A DNA stretch of 64,000 nt, taken from the NCBI GenBank assembly GCA_013396525.1, contig VWYX01000898.1, positions 249,564 to 313,563 of the forward strand, given 5' to 3'. The DNA is from Chaetorhynchus papuensis. Its lineage: Eukaryota; Chordata; Aves; Passeriformes; Rhipiduridae. The first letter of the stretch is position 1. The number at the start of each line of letters is the position of its first letter. The notes under the pieces are model-generated. The model had not been told where the DNA came from and searched no databases. It saw only the letters and a list, made by a program, of their open reading frames with translations. Shown in pieces: positions 12,035 through 22,427 of the stretch. Made by a program: the position numbers and the translations under genes.

Positions 12035-13814
12035 GTTCCCAGACAGGAAAAAGAACAAAACCTTACATCAAAATGAAGACAAGATTGAGAACATGAATCC
12101 TTATTCAAAGGATAAAAAAGCCCAATGTGGCTATACCTTAACTCAAGCATTGTAAACCCCGGTCAAGACTACACTCACAACAAATCCAAATGCATGAAGG
12201 AAAAAAAGAAAGGCAAAACCACCCAGGCAACATTAATCCTCTCTGAAATAAAGTCAGACTGCTATTTCAGAGTTTATGACCTTAAATGAGAATAAATTGA
12301 TATTAAAAGCCTCATTGCTTTTTTAAATGTCCCCCCCTCTTTTCCCTTTCCGTGTGCCTGGACTTCAGGGAAGAATTAAGGCGCTTCAGGTGCCTTGAAA
12401 GTATTTACTACTTCTGACACATAACTCTAATTTTGATTTACCAGAGTTTAAAAAGTCAGTGCAGAGCTGATTGCAAAAACTGTGTGAGGAAATGCACAAA
12501 CTTTGAGCTCAGATGACTCATTTTTATGCTTGATTTGTGATTTAGCAGCAGCATTTTAAAGTGGTGATACTTCTAAATGCAACTGGAATATTTTCTTTTC
12601 ATAAGGCTGTTTAATATATAACAAAACACCATAGAAACAAGTGGGAAGCTTGTCTCATTGATTTTAACGGGAATTTGTTTCCCAAGAAGAATTTGCTGGT
12701 TCAGTATTTTCCTAGTTGTGCAAAAGCAATTTGCATGGAAAATAGATTTGACTTACTTGGGCTTTTGATGCTGCAGAAAGGGGGAAAGACATATTTTGGG
12801 ATTCTTGTGGGGCTTCAAAAGGCCAGCAGTCCTTTGCTGTGACGACTGCAGCATTTGCAGAGTTGACAGCACTGGCAAATCAGGCAAGTGCCTCAGATCC
12901 CATGGCGGGACAAACAGCAGGAGTCACATTTTCAGGACGAACCAACCCTGACCCTTTCTTGCACAGCTGGTCAGCCCAGGGCTGCAGGCACGTGTCTGGA
13001 AGGAATTGAGTTTGGGCATGGGCAGGGAGAAACCAAACATGTTTCCATCCACCTCAGCCCCTGCTTGACCATACACATTGAACGTACAGCCAGGAGAGTC
13101 CTGAGGCAATCAGAGGGACCATTCCCCTCTCTCATTCCAGACCACCCCAGCACACACCTATTCCAACAGCGCTCCAAGGCTTGGAATTTGGGTTGAAATA
13201 CTGTCACGAACTGCTGAAAAATTTCGGGGCTTCCAGGTCAAATTTTCATAGGAGGAGAACGAAGTTGTGCATCATAATGACACTGCATAGTATTGTGTAA
13301 CACTCTTTGGAATGAAACCTCCTCTCGGCCCTGAATTATGTGGTTCCTGATGTGTTTGGTGAGAGCCACATCTTTCTGTGGACAGCTCTGGCAACAGCCA
13401 CACTGCTCCATCTTCCAACCAGCATGTCAGGCCCCATCCTGCTGATATCCGTGGACTTATGTCTTCCGTCATCTGTCTTTCCCTTCCTGCCTCCCCAGAT
13501 AGAGACACGACCTTGACTGTATCCCACACCTACAGCACATCTACAGCTTTTCTGGTGCCAGCTGGCAGCAGTTTCCTCCTCAGTTTGTATTCACTCATCC
13601 TTTAGCCGAGTAAGGACCTCAGGCAAATATCGGAGCCTGGTGGAAGCAGCCTTCCCTCGACATCAGCCCATTTGGTCTCTTCAATAACGTGCTAGCATCA
13701 TCCCTCACCCCCTGCTGGAGTTGAGCAGGAGCCCTGGGATCATTCCTGCCCATTGCAGCCCCAGTTGTGCCTGTGCACACCCAGGACATCAGTGTGGTCC
13801 CCTCCTTCCCTTTT
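12035..13814. other. Non-coding sequence, nothing recognised
   Basis: AT-rich to about 12800 and more GC-rich from about 12890 to 13600. The AT-rich part (12400-12760) is complex and includes an octamer-type ATTTGCAT at 12729-12736, which is common by chance in such DNA. No exon or repeat was identified. Confidence 0.5.
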
Positions 13815-13880
13815 GAGGACAAATCCACCAAGTGGAGCGATACTTCTGCCTGTGGAGCTCCACTAGGTGGATTTGTCCTC
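13815..13880. other. Near-perfect 24-bp stem hairpin
   Basis: The left arm (13815-13838, beginning GAGGACAAATCCACC) and right arm (13857-13880, ending GGTGGATTTGTCCTC) are reverse complements at 23 of 24 positions, with an 18-base loop at 13839-13856. Similarity stops sharply outside the arms. The size is that of a short pre-miRNA-like hairpin, but the nearly perfect stem is equally compatible with a recently formed inverted duplication or a miniature transposon remnant. Confidence 0.9.
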
Positions 13881-16737
13881 TGCTTCCCACCCACTGGCGT
13901 GGCTGAGAGCACTACTCCCAGTTTCCAAGGGGTTGTGGTTTTAAACAACTCTTCTTTTCATTGTAACTTGTTCTATTTAATTTAAGACTTAGTAAATGAC
14001 ACTGGTGTGGTAGTTAATGGGCAGGAGCAGAAGAGATGGGTAGAACTTCATAACCTTTGGACTTCTTTCAGATTTGCAAGTTGATGAAGATCCTAGGGGA
14101 GGTTTTCCAATATTGTTTTCATACTCTGTGTAACTGGAAAAGTGAAATTCTTCTGAATGAGCAGGATGAGGAAAATACTTAGCTCTGACGATGCTGGGAA
14201 AATTCTGGGGTTATTTTTATCCACGCATATAATTTCTGGTCGGAAAAAAAATTGCCTCAAGAGTTCTGAATATGTGAATTTCTTATCTTCTGTTAGAAAA
14301 CATAAGCACTGGCAGGAGAAAGCAGACTTTCTTCATTAGTGCCAGAATATTTAACATAGGTTCCTCAATATGGGAAAAAGTAGTCAGAAGAAAAACAAGA
14401 AAAGTCATTATCTGTTTTTTTCCCCTTTTAATAACCTTTTCAGTAGCACAATGCATTCAAAGCTAGGCACATTCCCCTCAGTGCAATATGGTCTCAAGAC
14501 ATGATTTAGATGGAAAATTTAAGTAAGATTAATGCAATTTATTATCCGCCAGGATATCCCTACAAACCACACTGCTTGGCTGAATTTTTGATTCTCAATC
14601 TAATATTTCAGATGAGATTTCCAGATGGGTGTCTTATTCCTCTATTAGTATAGCGAGGGTAATATAGAGTTTGTAAAACAGGAGAGGTTAAGCTAGTTTT
14701 AACACTTGATTAATCATTTAAATTACTTTGTTACTGTTTGAATCCATTGACTTTTGTTTACCAAGCAACTCCCTGAAACCCAAAGCCAACAAAAACGGCA
14801 GGCAGCTTTCCAAGTTGTTAATTTATTCAATGAGTTCTTCAAAGGAGTTCTAAAAGGGGAAAAAAGGAGCAAATTTATAGTTGCATTGAAAGCGTAGAGC
14901 AATTCTTGTTCATTGCTTGCTAAAAATGTCTAGGTTTTTATGACTCAGAAAAAAAAGCCAATATTCAAATATGCTGGCCAGCTCCTGGAGACATATTTTT
15001 TTAAGCAAATCAAACAAGTGCTTAATAGAGCCTGACTGCATGTTCTTGCAAATGCTGATTGAAATAAAATCAACTTGTGTGACAAGCCACACATTTCTCT
15101 GCTTTTTATGTGCAAATGTGACTTCATCTGAACTAAGATTCTGTTCCCCCGCAGGAAAATTCAGCGGGAGCAGGATCAGGCCTGTAGGAAGTCAAGAGCA
15201 CAGGGACAAAGCTTTTTCAAAAGCAAGTATGAATGGGTGATTAAAAAGCCCCCTTCAGTTACACAATATACATGTGTACAGTTTGCAATTGTCCTCTGGG
15301 GAAAGGGGAAAAAAAATCCCAAGCCCTAAATCATGAAAAAAAGTCCAGCTTTCTATTCTGCATATTACAAAGTCCGAGTTTGGTAAATTGATTACAATTT
15401 CTTTACAGAGACCTATCAGGAATAAACCACTAAGTCTTAGACATAAATTTGAATTCCAGAGTCTCCAGCTAACCCAGCTCATAAATGAATTCCTAAATGC
15501 TGACTGTGCCAGAAGACCCAGTGCTGCAAAACCACTTGGCAGAAGCCATTAGTTTCAATGAGATGAACTGCTCTATTTAGCTCTCATTCAAAACTTTACA
15601 GAAATGCCAGATTTCCATAAACACAGGTTTCCTTGAATTTCCAGGGCTTTGATTAACTGGTAGATGAGGGTGTCTTACAAATATAGATTTGTATGCAGAG
15701 TTCAGCTCAGAAAGCAAGAGAGACTGGAAGTGGACTATAGGCTTTTCTTTCTTTCTGACTTTTTCTCTTCCTGAACTAACAGAAAGCAGGAAAACTCCTT
15801 TATAATATTTTGGAACTGAGGCTTTAATAATTAATAATTACTCTGTGGTTTTACAGTGTTGTAGATCATTTTCCTGCCATTTATATCATTGTGTGTTAAG
15901 CTTTTTATGACAGATTAATATCCTTCAGTTTTTACAGTATGGTTTTAAAGTATTGAAGCAATGAAAGACTAAAAGAAAAAGAAGAAAAATCCTCATTTTT
16001 TCTTCTTAAAAACCACGAATTTGTGAAATCTATTAAAGGAAAAAACTACCTCTTTTTTCAAGGGACATTTTAATTTTGCTTTTTCTTCTTCTTTCCTGTA
16101 CTTTTTGTGACCCACCGGTCAGTCAGTTGTGTTGAGACCAGCAATGATTTTTGATACATTTAAATTTATGTTTGTGTAGGTTAGGTGAGCAGCAGATTTG
16201 GTGGTTTGGTTTTTTGGTTGGGTGGGGTTTTTTTTATTTTGTTGCATTCTAGGTTTGGGGCCAAGTTATGGACCAGTGACTTTTATAGCCTGGATGTAGG
16301 AGCACTAAAGATTAGATGACCAAGTCCCTCTCTCTCCCCCCATGTCATTTTTTCCCTCCACCAGCAAATATTCCTAAAAAACGCATAATCTGTATAGTAC
16401 TATGGTGATCATCATAAATCTATGAATAAATGGCATTACTAGCAAGAGTGCAAGAGCAGCACAGATAATAATATGCAACTATGGTTTATGAACCCTAAAC
16501 TCTCTTAAATCAGTCATGGAACCATAGCAGCCAAGAAAACTATTGTGGTCAAACGCCATGAACTCCAGCTTGCTTTTAACACTAGGAATATTTCCCCTCT
16601 TCTCCAGCTTTTCTACAACATCTCTGCTCCCAACCAGAGTCGCTATAATAAAAAATTGTAGTTTATGTGCCTGTTTTTTGGTTAGGCTCTGGGAGTCTGA
16701 TTCAGCATTTCTAAATTTTTTTTTTCCCTTTTTTTAG
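13881..16737. other. Non-coding sequence, AT-rich
   Basis: No gene is seen. About 15150-15190 contains GCGGGAGCAGGATCAGGCCTG, resembling a motif common in ancient sauropsid repeats (GGGAGCAGGATCAGGCCC). It is too short to assign. A G/T-rich low-complexity strip lies near 16198-16262, and a long T/C tract at about 16717-16735 ends in AG at 16736-16737. Confidence 0.55.
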
Positions 16738-17010
16738 GCAAGCTCTGGCTGTGTGGGTGCTGAGCCACGGAGGCTGTGTGTGGCCCTGCGGCTTGGCGCC
16801 CACACAGCCGCGTCCTGCTACAGCTGGCAAAAAACTGCTGGGATTTCAGAGCTGCAAAGCTCTACGTTGGGCCTTGGCATTACCCCACCCTTCCTAAGCA
16901 CTGCCTTTGAATAAGCCCGTGTCCTTTGGCCCTCTATGGGTAACGGGCTTTCCAGGGCATTCTGCTCAGCCGACAAATGAAAAAGGTTGCTGAAGCCCGT
17001 ACGTGCAAAA
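16738..17010 (+). other. Possible exon-like segment (speculative)
   Basis: A very strong polypyrimidine tract with AG ends at 16737, and a textbook donor AAAA|GTAAGT follows at 17010/17011. One frame from 16738 is open for 58 codons before TAA at 16912-16914, so the segment is not open throughout. It could be a non-coding RNA exon containing the hairpin at 16747-16809, or coincidence. The peptide is not recognised. Confidence 0.15.
16747..16809 (+). other. Pre-miRNA-like GC-rich hairpin
   Basis: Positions 16747-16768 can pair with 16788-16809. There are 18 Watson-Crick pairs, three G-U wobbles (58-98, 61-95, 62-94 within the 167xx numbering) and one A-C mismatch near the loop; two more pairs can form inside. 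The arms begin GGCTGTGTGGGTGC and end GCGCCCACACAGCC, with a loop of about 19 bases. Wobbles rather than perfect symmetry are what an RNA stem under selection, or an old inverted repeat, would show. Plus strand is chosen because the wobbles are G-U as read there; on the minus strand they become A-C mismatches. I do not recognise it as a known miRNA. Confidence 0.75.
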
Positions 17011-19519
17011 GTAAGTGTGGTCTGGCTTTTCATTGAGAATTCCCCTTGTTTGCCATTGGCTTTTCCTATGGGGCTTGCCACCAAGAAGCTGGGTCTGGGT
17101 GTAGGTGATTGACAGGAATTGTTGTGTTGACAGAGGTAGATTCAGCCAGTGAGGAGAATGCTGCCACCGGAGCAACCAAAGCAAGCACAGCGAAATCAAC
17201 AGGAAACCGAAGGAAAGACTAAAGAGAATGAAGTTAACCAAACTATGCAAAAGATGCTAAGAAGCTGAAGACCTGAAAGGAACTGAGAAAATAATGAATG
17301 ATCCCGCTGAAAATAAGAGCTGCAATGTGAGGATTTCAAGAATCCAGAAATGAGCTGAGAAGTTTGATCTCAAACAGAATGGAAAAGTAAAGTTTATAGA
17401 GCACTTAGAGTCATGATAGGTATTGGGATACAAAATCCATGCCTCAAACATTCAGACTTCAAGTTGGGATAAACGAAATATTGAGTATAAACTTCAATTG
17501 GGCTATTGAAACTACATGGTCTTATTTACCAAGGAATGACTGGTGAAACAGAAAAAAAAACCCTAAACCCCAAACCCCAAAGATAATTTACTACTGTTGT
17601 ATTATTTCTCCTTACAGAAAAATCTAACAGGAAGAAACCACTGAAACATAGTTTAGGTCTGAAGAACCATGTTTCTTGAGTGTCTGTAAATCTATGAACA
17701 TCCGGCTGCTTTGACTGGTTTCTGTGAGCCCTAAAGCCCCAGCTTTGATGAAAGGCCACACACAGATCACAGACCCTGCAGGAGAAACCTTGCCTTGGCA
17801 TGGCACAGAGGCTGTCTGTCCATCTGAGACTCAGTGTCTGAGAGCCAGCCATAAACCTTGTCTTTTGTAAGAGAAATGGACCAAGTTTTCTTCTTTTAAA
17901 ACAGTCAAAATAAGTCCTGCTCCTATAGCTGATGGTGGGGTGTGCAGAGCACTCAGACTGGGGGATCTCTAGCAGTGCCTTCCTCACCTGGGTAAAACAC
18001 AGACCTGTGCTTCCTGTGGAGCCTGGGAGCAACTTCAGCAGGGATGCTGAGGTTTGTTGTAAGAGTGCAGGAGCACAACAGTCAGGCTGATCTAAGGGCC
18101 ACAGAGCAAAGGCACATAAGGGAAAAACTTAATCCCCATTCTGAGAGCTGGCTGTAGGTTTTCCAGTACAAACTTCCCTCCTACTGCAGTGCTGCAGGCA
18201 GGATTGTGAGCATCATCATCTATCTGTTATCAGCAGCCAAATCACTCTCTGCATTGTGGAAACAATGAGTATTGAGTGGCTCTTTGGAGGAGTTTTGAGA
18301 AAAGGTGTAAATCATGCTCTCCACTGAGCAGAAACATGTGGGTACCATGATCAGAGTATTTAGTGCATTGCCTATACCATCCACAGGTGGCAGAGACGCC
18401 ACAGAATTTCCTTGAAAAAGATTTTGTGTTTCCTCAGGTTTAGGGGGCTTGTTCAGGACAGAGGGAATGGAGAATAAGAGAAAGGCAGAATTGGCCACAT
18501 ATAATGCCCAATGAGCCACTATTTCACTTTGAGTGTTCAACCTTGTGCCCTGCCAGCTGCAGTCTCTCCCAAAATTAGGGGCACCTGACATCTTACACTT
18601 CTTATATTTGCAGAGAGATGCTGGTGACAATGGATTATTTATATTGTGCAAGTGCACCAAACCTGGTGGAGTCCCACGGGCAGATATGCAAGCACAGAGG
18701 CACGTGCACAAACACACAGAGATGCAAATCCATCAGTGGGGCATTTGTTTGACAGGGGGATCCAGCTCACTGTTTTAGGAGAGGGGTGGGGATGTTTTCA
18801 CATGGAACCATCTCTAAGCAAAAAATGCTTCAGTAAAATTGACATAAAAATGTATGCATTTATAAATGGTTCATAATGAAAAGAAAAAGAAAAAAAAGAG
18901 AAAGAAAACCATGATTTTCAGTTTTCTTGCATATTTGAGTACATGAGGAATTCTGCCAAGAATTTTTTATTTCAGATAACGGATTCCAAGACCCCATTAT
19001 CAATGTGGAGGAATTAATACCCTCTGTTCATGTTTTTGCCAAAACCAAATGTGGAAAATGCTCAAACCACACCTGTTTCAGTTCTACAGCACATACACTT
19101 CTGCTTGCCAGCTCCCTAGCTGCTAAAATTAGTTAGGGGATTTCTGATACTTTTTTTTCTTCTATTTTGATTTCTTTTTCAAGGCAGTTACAGGACAACA
19201 GTAGCAAGGGTATGTGGTTAGCTCATAGGGATGTGAGAGGGAAAGCAGAAACACTTTAAAACTCCAGCAGCAGTTACACAGGGGAAGATTTGGCTCTCAT
19301 ACTGAATGCTAGTTAGTGTGAGGGTGCTAAGTCCATGCTGTGGGCACAAGTGAGGTAACGTGAAGTTACTCACCTGATCCAAGTGGGTTTGCTCAATTCT
19401 CTTTTGATGTACTGCCTGATGGGGCTCAGCTCCTGAGGATACCCGTGTTGTAAAGAAGAACAGAGAAGGAGAGGGTTTCTCGAAAGAAATGCTCAGTGTA
19501 AGAGACAGCAAGGTTAATG
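17011..19519. other. Non-coding sequence, nothing recognised
   Basis: Two minus-strand frames of 168 and 165 codons (17526-18032 and 18220-18717) are the longest in this part. Neither shows a signal peptide, repeat, motif or homology that I recognise, and I treat them as chance. Short A-rich low-complexity sequence occurs near 18878-18908. Confidence 0.5.
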
Positions 19520-19990
19520 ACAAATGGAGGCATCGTGCAGATGCTTTAGGGAAACTGATGCTTTTGGAAATGCAACAGCAGTGTTCATTTCAGTGTCCTC
19601 CTGTCTCCTCAGGAATGCAAACTTGAATTTAAAAATTACCCTGGTATTATACCGCCAGGCCCTTGTATCAGTCAAGTGGATAATCACCCCATTAGCACCC
19701 TGGACTGCTGCTCAATTCTCTACTAGCCAGCCACTGGTCTTCCTTGCTTCTAGTGAACAAGTGAAATCTCCCTGGTGCCCAGATTTGAACAAACTCTGTG
19801 CCACATTCTATAAAAACCAGGACTTGTTTGGTCCTCCCCCTAAAAATTTCTATAAAATGTGCACTGTCTATAAAATTTGAGCTATGAAGAAAGATTTTTA
19901 TACAGCTACTTTTTAGTTATCTGTAAATATTTTTGTTTGTTACACAGATTTCCTCGTTTAAACTTACAATAAAATCTGGTTAAAGATGCA
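19520..19990 (+). other. 3' UTR-like segment with polyadenylation signal (tentative)
   Basis: This segment has three CTATAAAA-type words within about 65 bp (19808-19876), a Pumilio-type element TGTAAATA at 19922-19929, T-rich stretches, and a canonical AATAAA at 19968-19973. That combination is typical of the end of a vertebrate 3' UTR. A plus-strand frame of 118 codons (19524-19880) lies upstream, but its peptide is not recognised. No transcript is known to me, so this is inference from composition and motifs only. Confidence 0.25.
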
Positions 19991-21775
19991 CTGAAATGCA
20001 CAACATCAAGAAAAAATATTAACCAATGAGTTCCATGTTGTCTACACTACATTAGCACAATATATTACAAAATCAGTATTTCTGCTACAGAAACAATGAA
20101 TAAAAATAGCTTCAGAAAAAAATAAACAACTTTCCCAGGATTTTTCTTTTTTTTAAATTTTTTTGAAAATTGCTGCCTTTAATTTGCTACATGATGTATG
20201 CCGGAAATACTCCACTCTCTTTCACTTTTGTTTATACTCACATTATTATTAGAATTTTCACAATGGTACTGTGATTTACCCTCTCCTATGGGAGGGACCT
20301 TTTGGTATTTTAAAATTAAAACACAAGGAGCCTCGTGCTCTCCTCCACAAAAACTCTTCTCATTTTCTTTGCATTGTAAACAACAATAAATATAGTGAAA
20401 GAAGCTCATGATTCACAGGTTATGCAAAACTCTTACACAGAAAATTACTTCATGTTCCTCAAAGAAACATATTAAGCTCACAAGTCCGCTAACTGTGAAA
20501 CACTGAAGGAAAACTAGGGAGCATCAGTACAATGGTGTTATCAAGGCAAGGAAGACATATTTTTGCAGAATGGTTTTCAAATGATATTGGCATTTGAATT
20601 CAGGAAATTCAGATCTAAAGAACAGCTCTAGGAGCCAAACAAAAACCAATTTGCATTCTTAAATGTTTATTCCTCAAACTAGCAGGTCTTTCCCTTTTTT
20701 CTAATTTGAGAAACTGAATCTCACTCTCTCTTCAATGACTTCCCAAAATGTTAATTTAGAAATATCCAAGGGATAGTTTAATTGCCATTTTAGGCTAATG
20801 AGTTTGGGGCTGGGTGAGTGATGCTCTTTGCAGATATTTAACAGGCTGTATAGACACCTGGCTAGTTTTTTCTTTCCTGAAACACAAAGATTTCAGCAGT
20901 CAGCCACTTCTCCTGACTAGTCAAAACAGGAGTTCAGAGCACCCCACTTCCCTGCCTGTGCCCTTGATGATGACTGCTTTTAGAGAGACCTGATGTTTAT
21001 TTGGCTTCTTACTCCATTGAGTACCTCACATGCTCTATTATATCGTGTAATTTTTGAAAGCCTAAATGTTGTGCAGTAGTAGTGAAAAGCCTTAAAATCT
21101 CTCATATTTTTGCAGTAATTTTTATCAAGCAAGTTTATAATCTCACCAGAGGATGTAATCAGATCTGTCCGAGGAGACTGATGTTCATAAAACAATGTTG
21201 GCTAACATTATTTCTTTTCCAGGCTTTTGCTTCTTCTTTGATTATATCTTCCGTCAGTTTTATTCCTGGTTCTGCAATTGGGAACCCACAATAACAGTGC
21301 TATAATGTTTCACAAATCTGCTCATGGTCAGCTCTCCTGTTGATTCTAACTGTGAGCATTTAGCTTTTCATATTCTCTTTTTTTTTTTCCAAGTATGCAG
21401 AAGTTATTTAAGTAATTTAGGAATCCTCTCAAAAAATGCGTGTGGAACCAAAGCAGGACACTGTGTGCTGGCATACAGAGATGAGTTATGGCAACAAAAC
21501 AATTTAACACCCACCCCTTGACGAGCTGTCTGTGCACCGTGGCTGTGACGGGGCTGTCCTGAGGTTAGAGTTACACCACACGAGTAGGATGAGTTCTCAG
21601 CTCGAGCATTCCAAGGTGGTTATAGTGCTTTGCCTGAGGAATGGTAACTTCTTTATGGTGTTGCCACGGCATTGTGTTGAATATGCAACAAGGGGTCACA
21701 TAAAAATGGGGCACAGGCCCCTAAGTCCTTTAGGTTCATTGAAATTGCATCCACCACCTCATTCTGTGATCCAAA

Positions 21776-21777
<2 letters not shown>
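19991..21777. other. Non-coding sequence, nothing firm
   Basis: AT-rich. At about 21703-21750, the run GGGGCACAGGCCCCTAAGTC followed by CTTTAGG and CATTGAAA resembles an old sauropsid dispersed repeat motif (AGGCACCTAAATCCTTTAGG..TTGAAAAT), but the match is short. Nothing else is recognised. Confidence 0.5.

Positions 21778-21820
<43 letters not shown>
21778..21820. repeat. (CA)n microsatellite
   Basis: Uninterrupted CA dinucleotide array of 43 bases, about 21 units. Pure arrays of this length are usually polymorphic. Confidence 0.98.
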
Positions 21821-21824
<4 letters not shown>

Positions 21825-22280
21825 AAATACTCTTTTTTTCCACTGCTAGTCAGTCAGGCTGTGTAGCATAAAGCTCTGGTAGCTCTGCTGCTGAGCAGGT
21901 ATGTCCATGAGCCAGCAGAGCACACCCTGCACCGGCTGTACAACCAGGTGGCTTCCAGAGCTCTCCTGCATATGCACCATGTTCATCAGAACTGTGAAAA
22001 TCACTGTGGTACTTTTTTTTAAAATCCTGTTTCCCTTCTTTCCTGGCTGTTTACGCAAACAGCATTTTGAAAAACTGGCAGAAACCATTCTTTCCTGGCA
22101 AAACTGTTGGAGTTTTTAGTGGTTTTTATATTCTATTGGTTCAGGAATGCTTTTGCACTTAACACCTCCGTGAACTTTTTTTTGTGACACAATATCTCAT
22201 CTGGTAGGTCCATTTCGAGATGGCTGGATGGCCTGCCAAATACAAGCTCCAAACCCTATCTTCTCCAGGTGCTAAATTAC

Positions 22281-22427
22281 CTTTCCTGATAGTCTGAGCA
22301 AAATCTGGGGTGGTGTTGGGTTTAGGCTTGAACGGTACACTCAGATCCCAGCCATTCCCTCTTCCGGACACCCAATAGCCCTGTGAATATTCCAAACTGA
22401 TAATGTCAGTCTTGAGCAAGAGGTGGT
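22281..22427 (-). other. Candidate phase-1 symmetric exon (speculative)
   Basis: On the minus strand, a pyrimidine-rich acceptor (TGCTTTCTCAG) precedes 22427 and a good donor (GGAAAG|GTAATT) follows 22281. The 147 bp between are open in one frame, which continues beyond to about 22159. Entry and exit phases match (1-1), as in many inserted domain exons. The translation includes GYWVSGRGNGWDLSVPF and KPKPNTTPDFAQ, rich in W, G and P, and reads more like real protein than most frames here, but I cannot assign a family. No partner exon was found. Confidence 0.2.

Noticed and set aside
12729..12736. Octamer ATTTGCAT as a regulatory site
   Set aside because: The same word occurs at several other places in the window (for example 20649 and 44208), as expected by chance in AT-rich DNA.
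17551..17580. Telomere-like CCCTAAACCCCAAACCCC strip, possible quadruplex
   Set aside because: Too short, not the vertebrate TTAGGG register, and only three G-runs on the minus strand, one fewer than a quadruplex needs.
17526..18032. Minus-strand open frame of 168 codons
   Set aside because: No family resemblance, no supporting exon structure, ordinary composition.
18220..18717. Minus-strand open frame of 165 codons starting with a Cys-rich run
   Set aside because: The Cys-rich start derives from a GTGTTTGTGCACGTG-type low-complexity stretch, not a recognisable signal peptide or domain.
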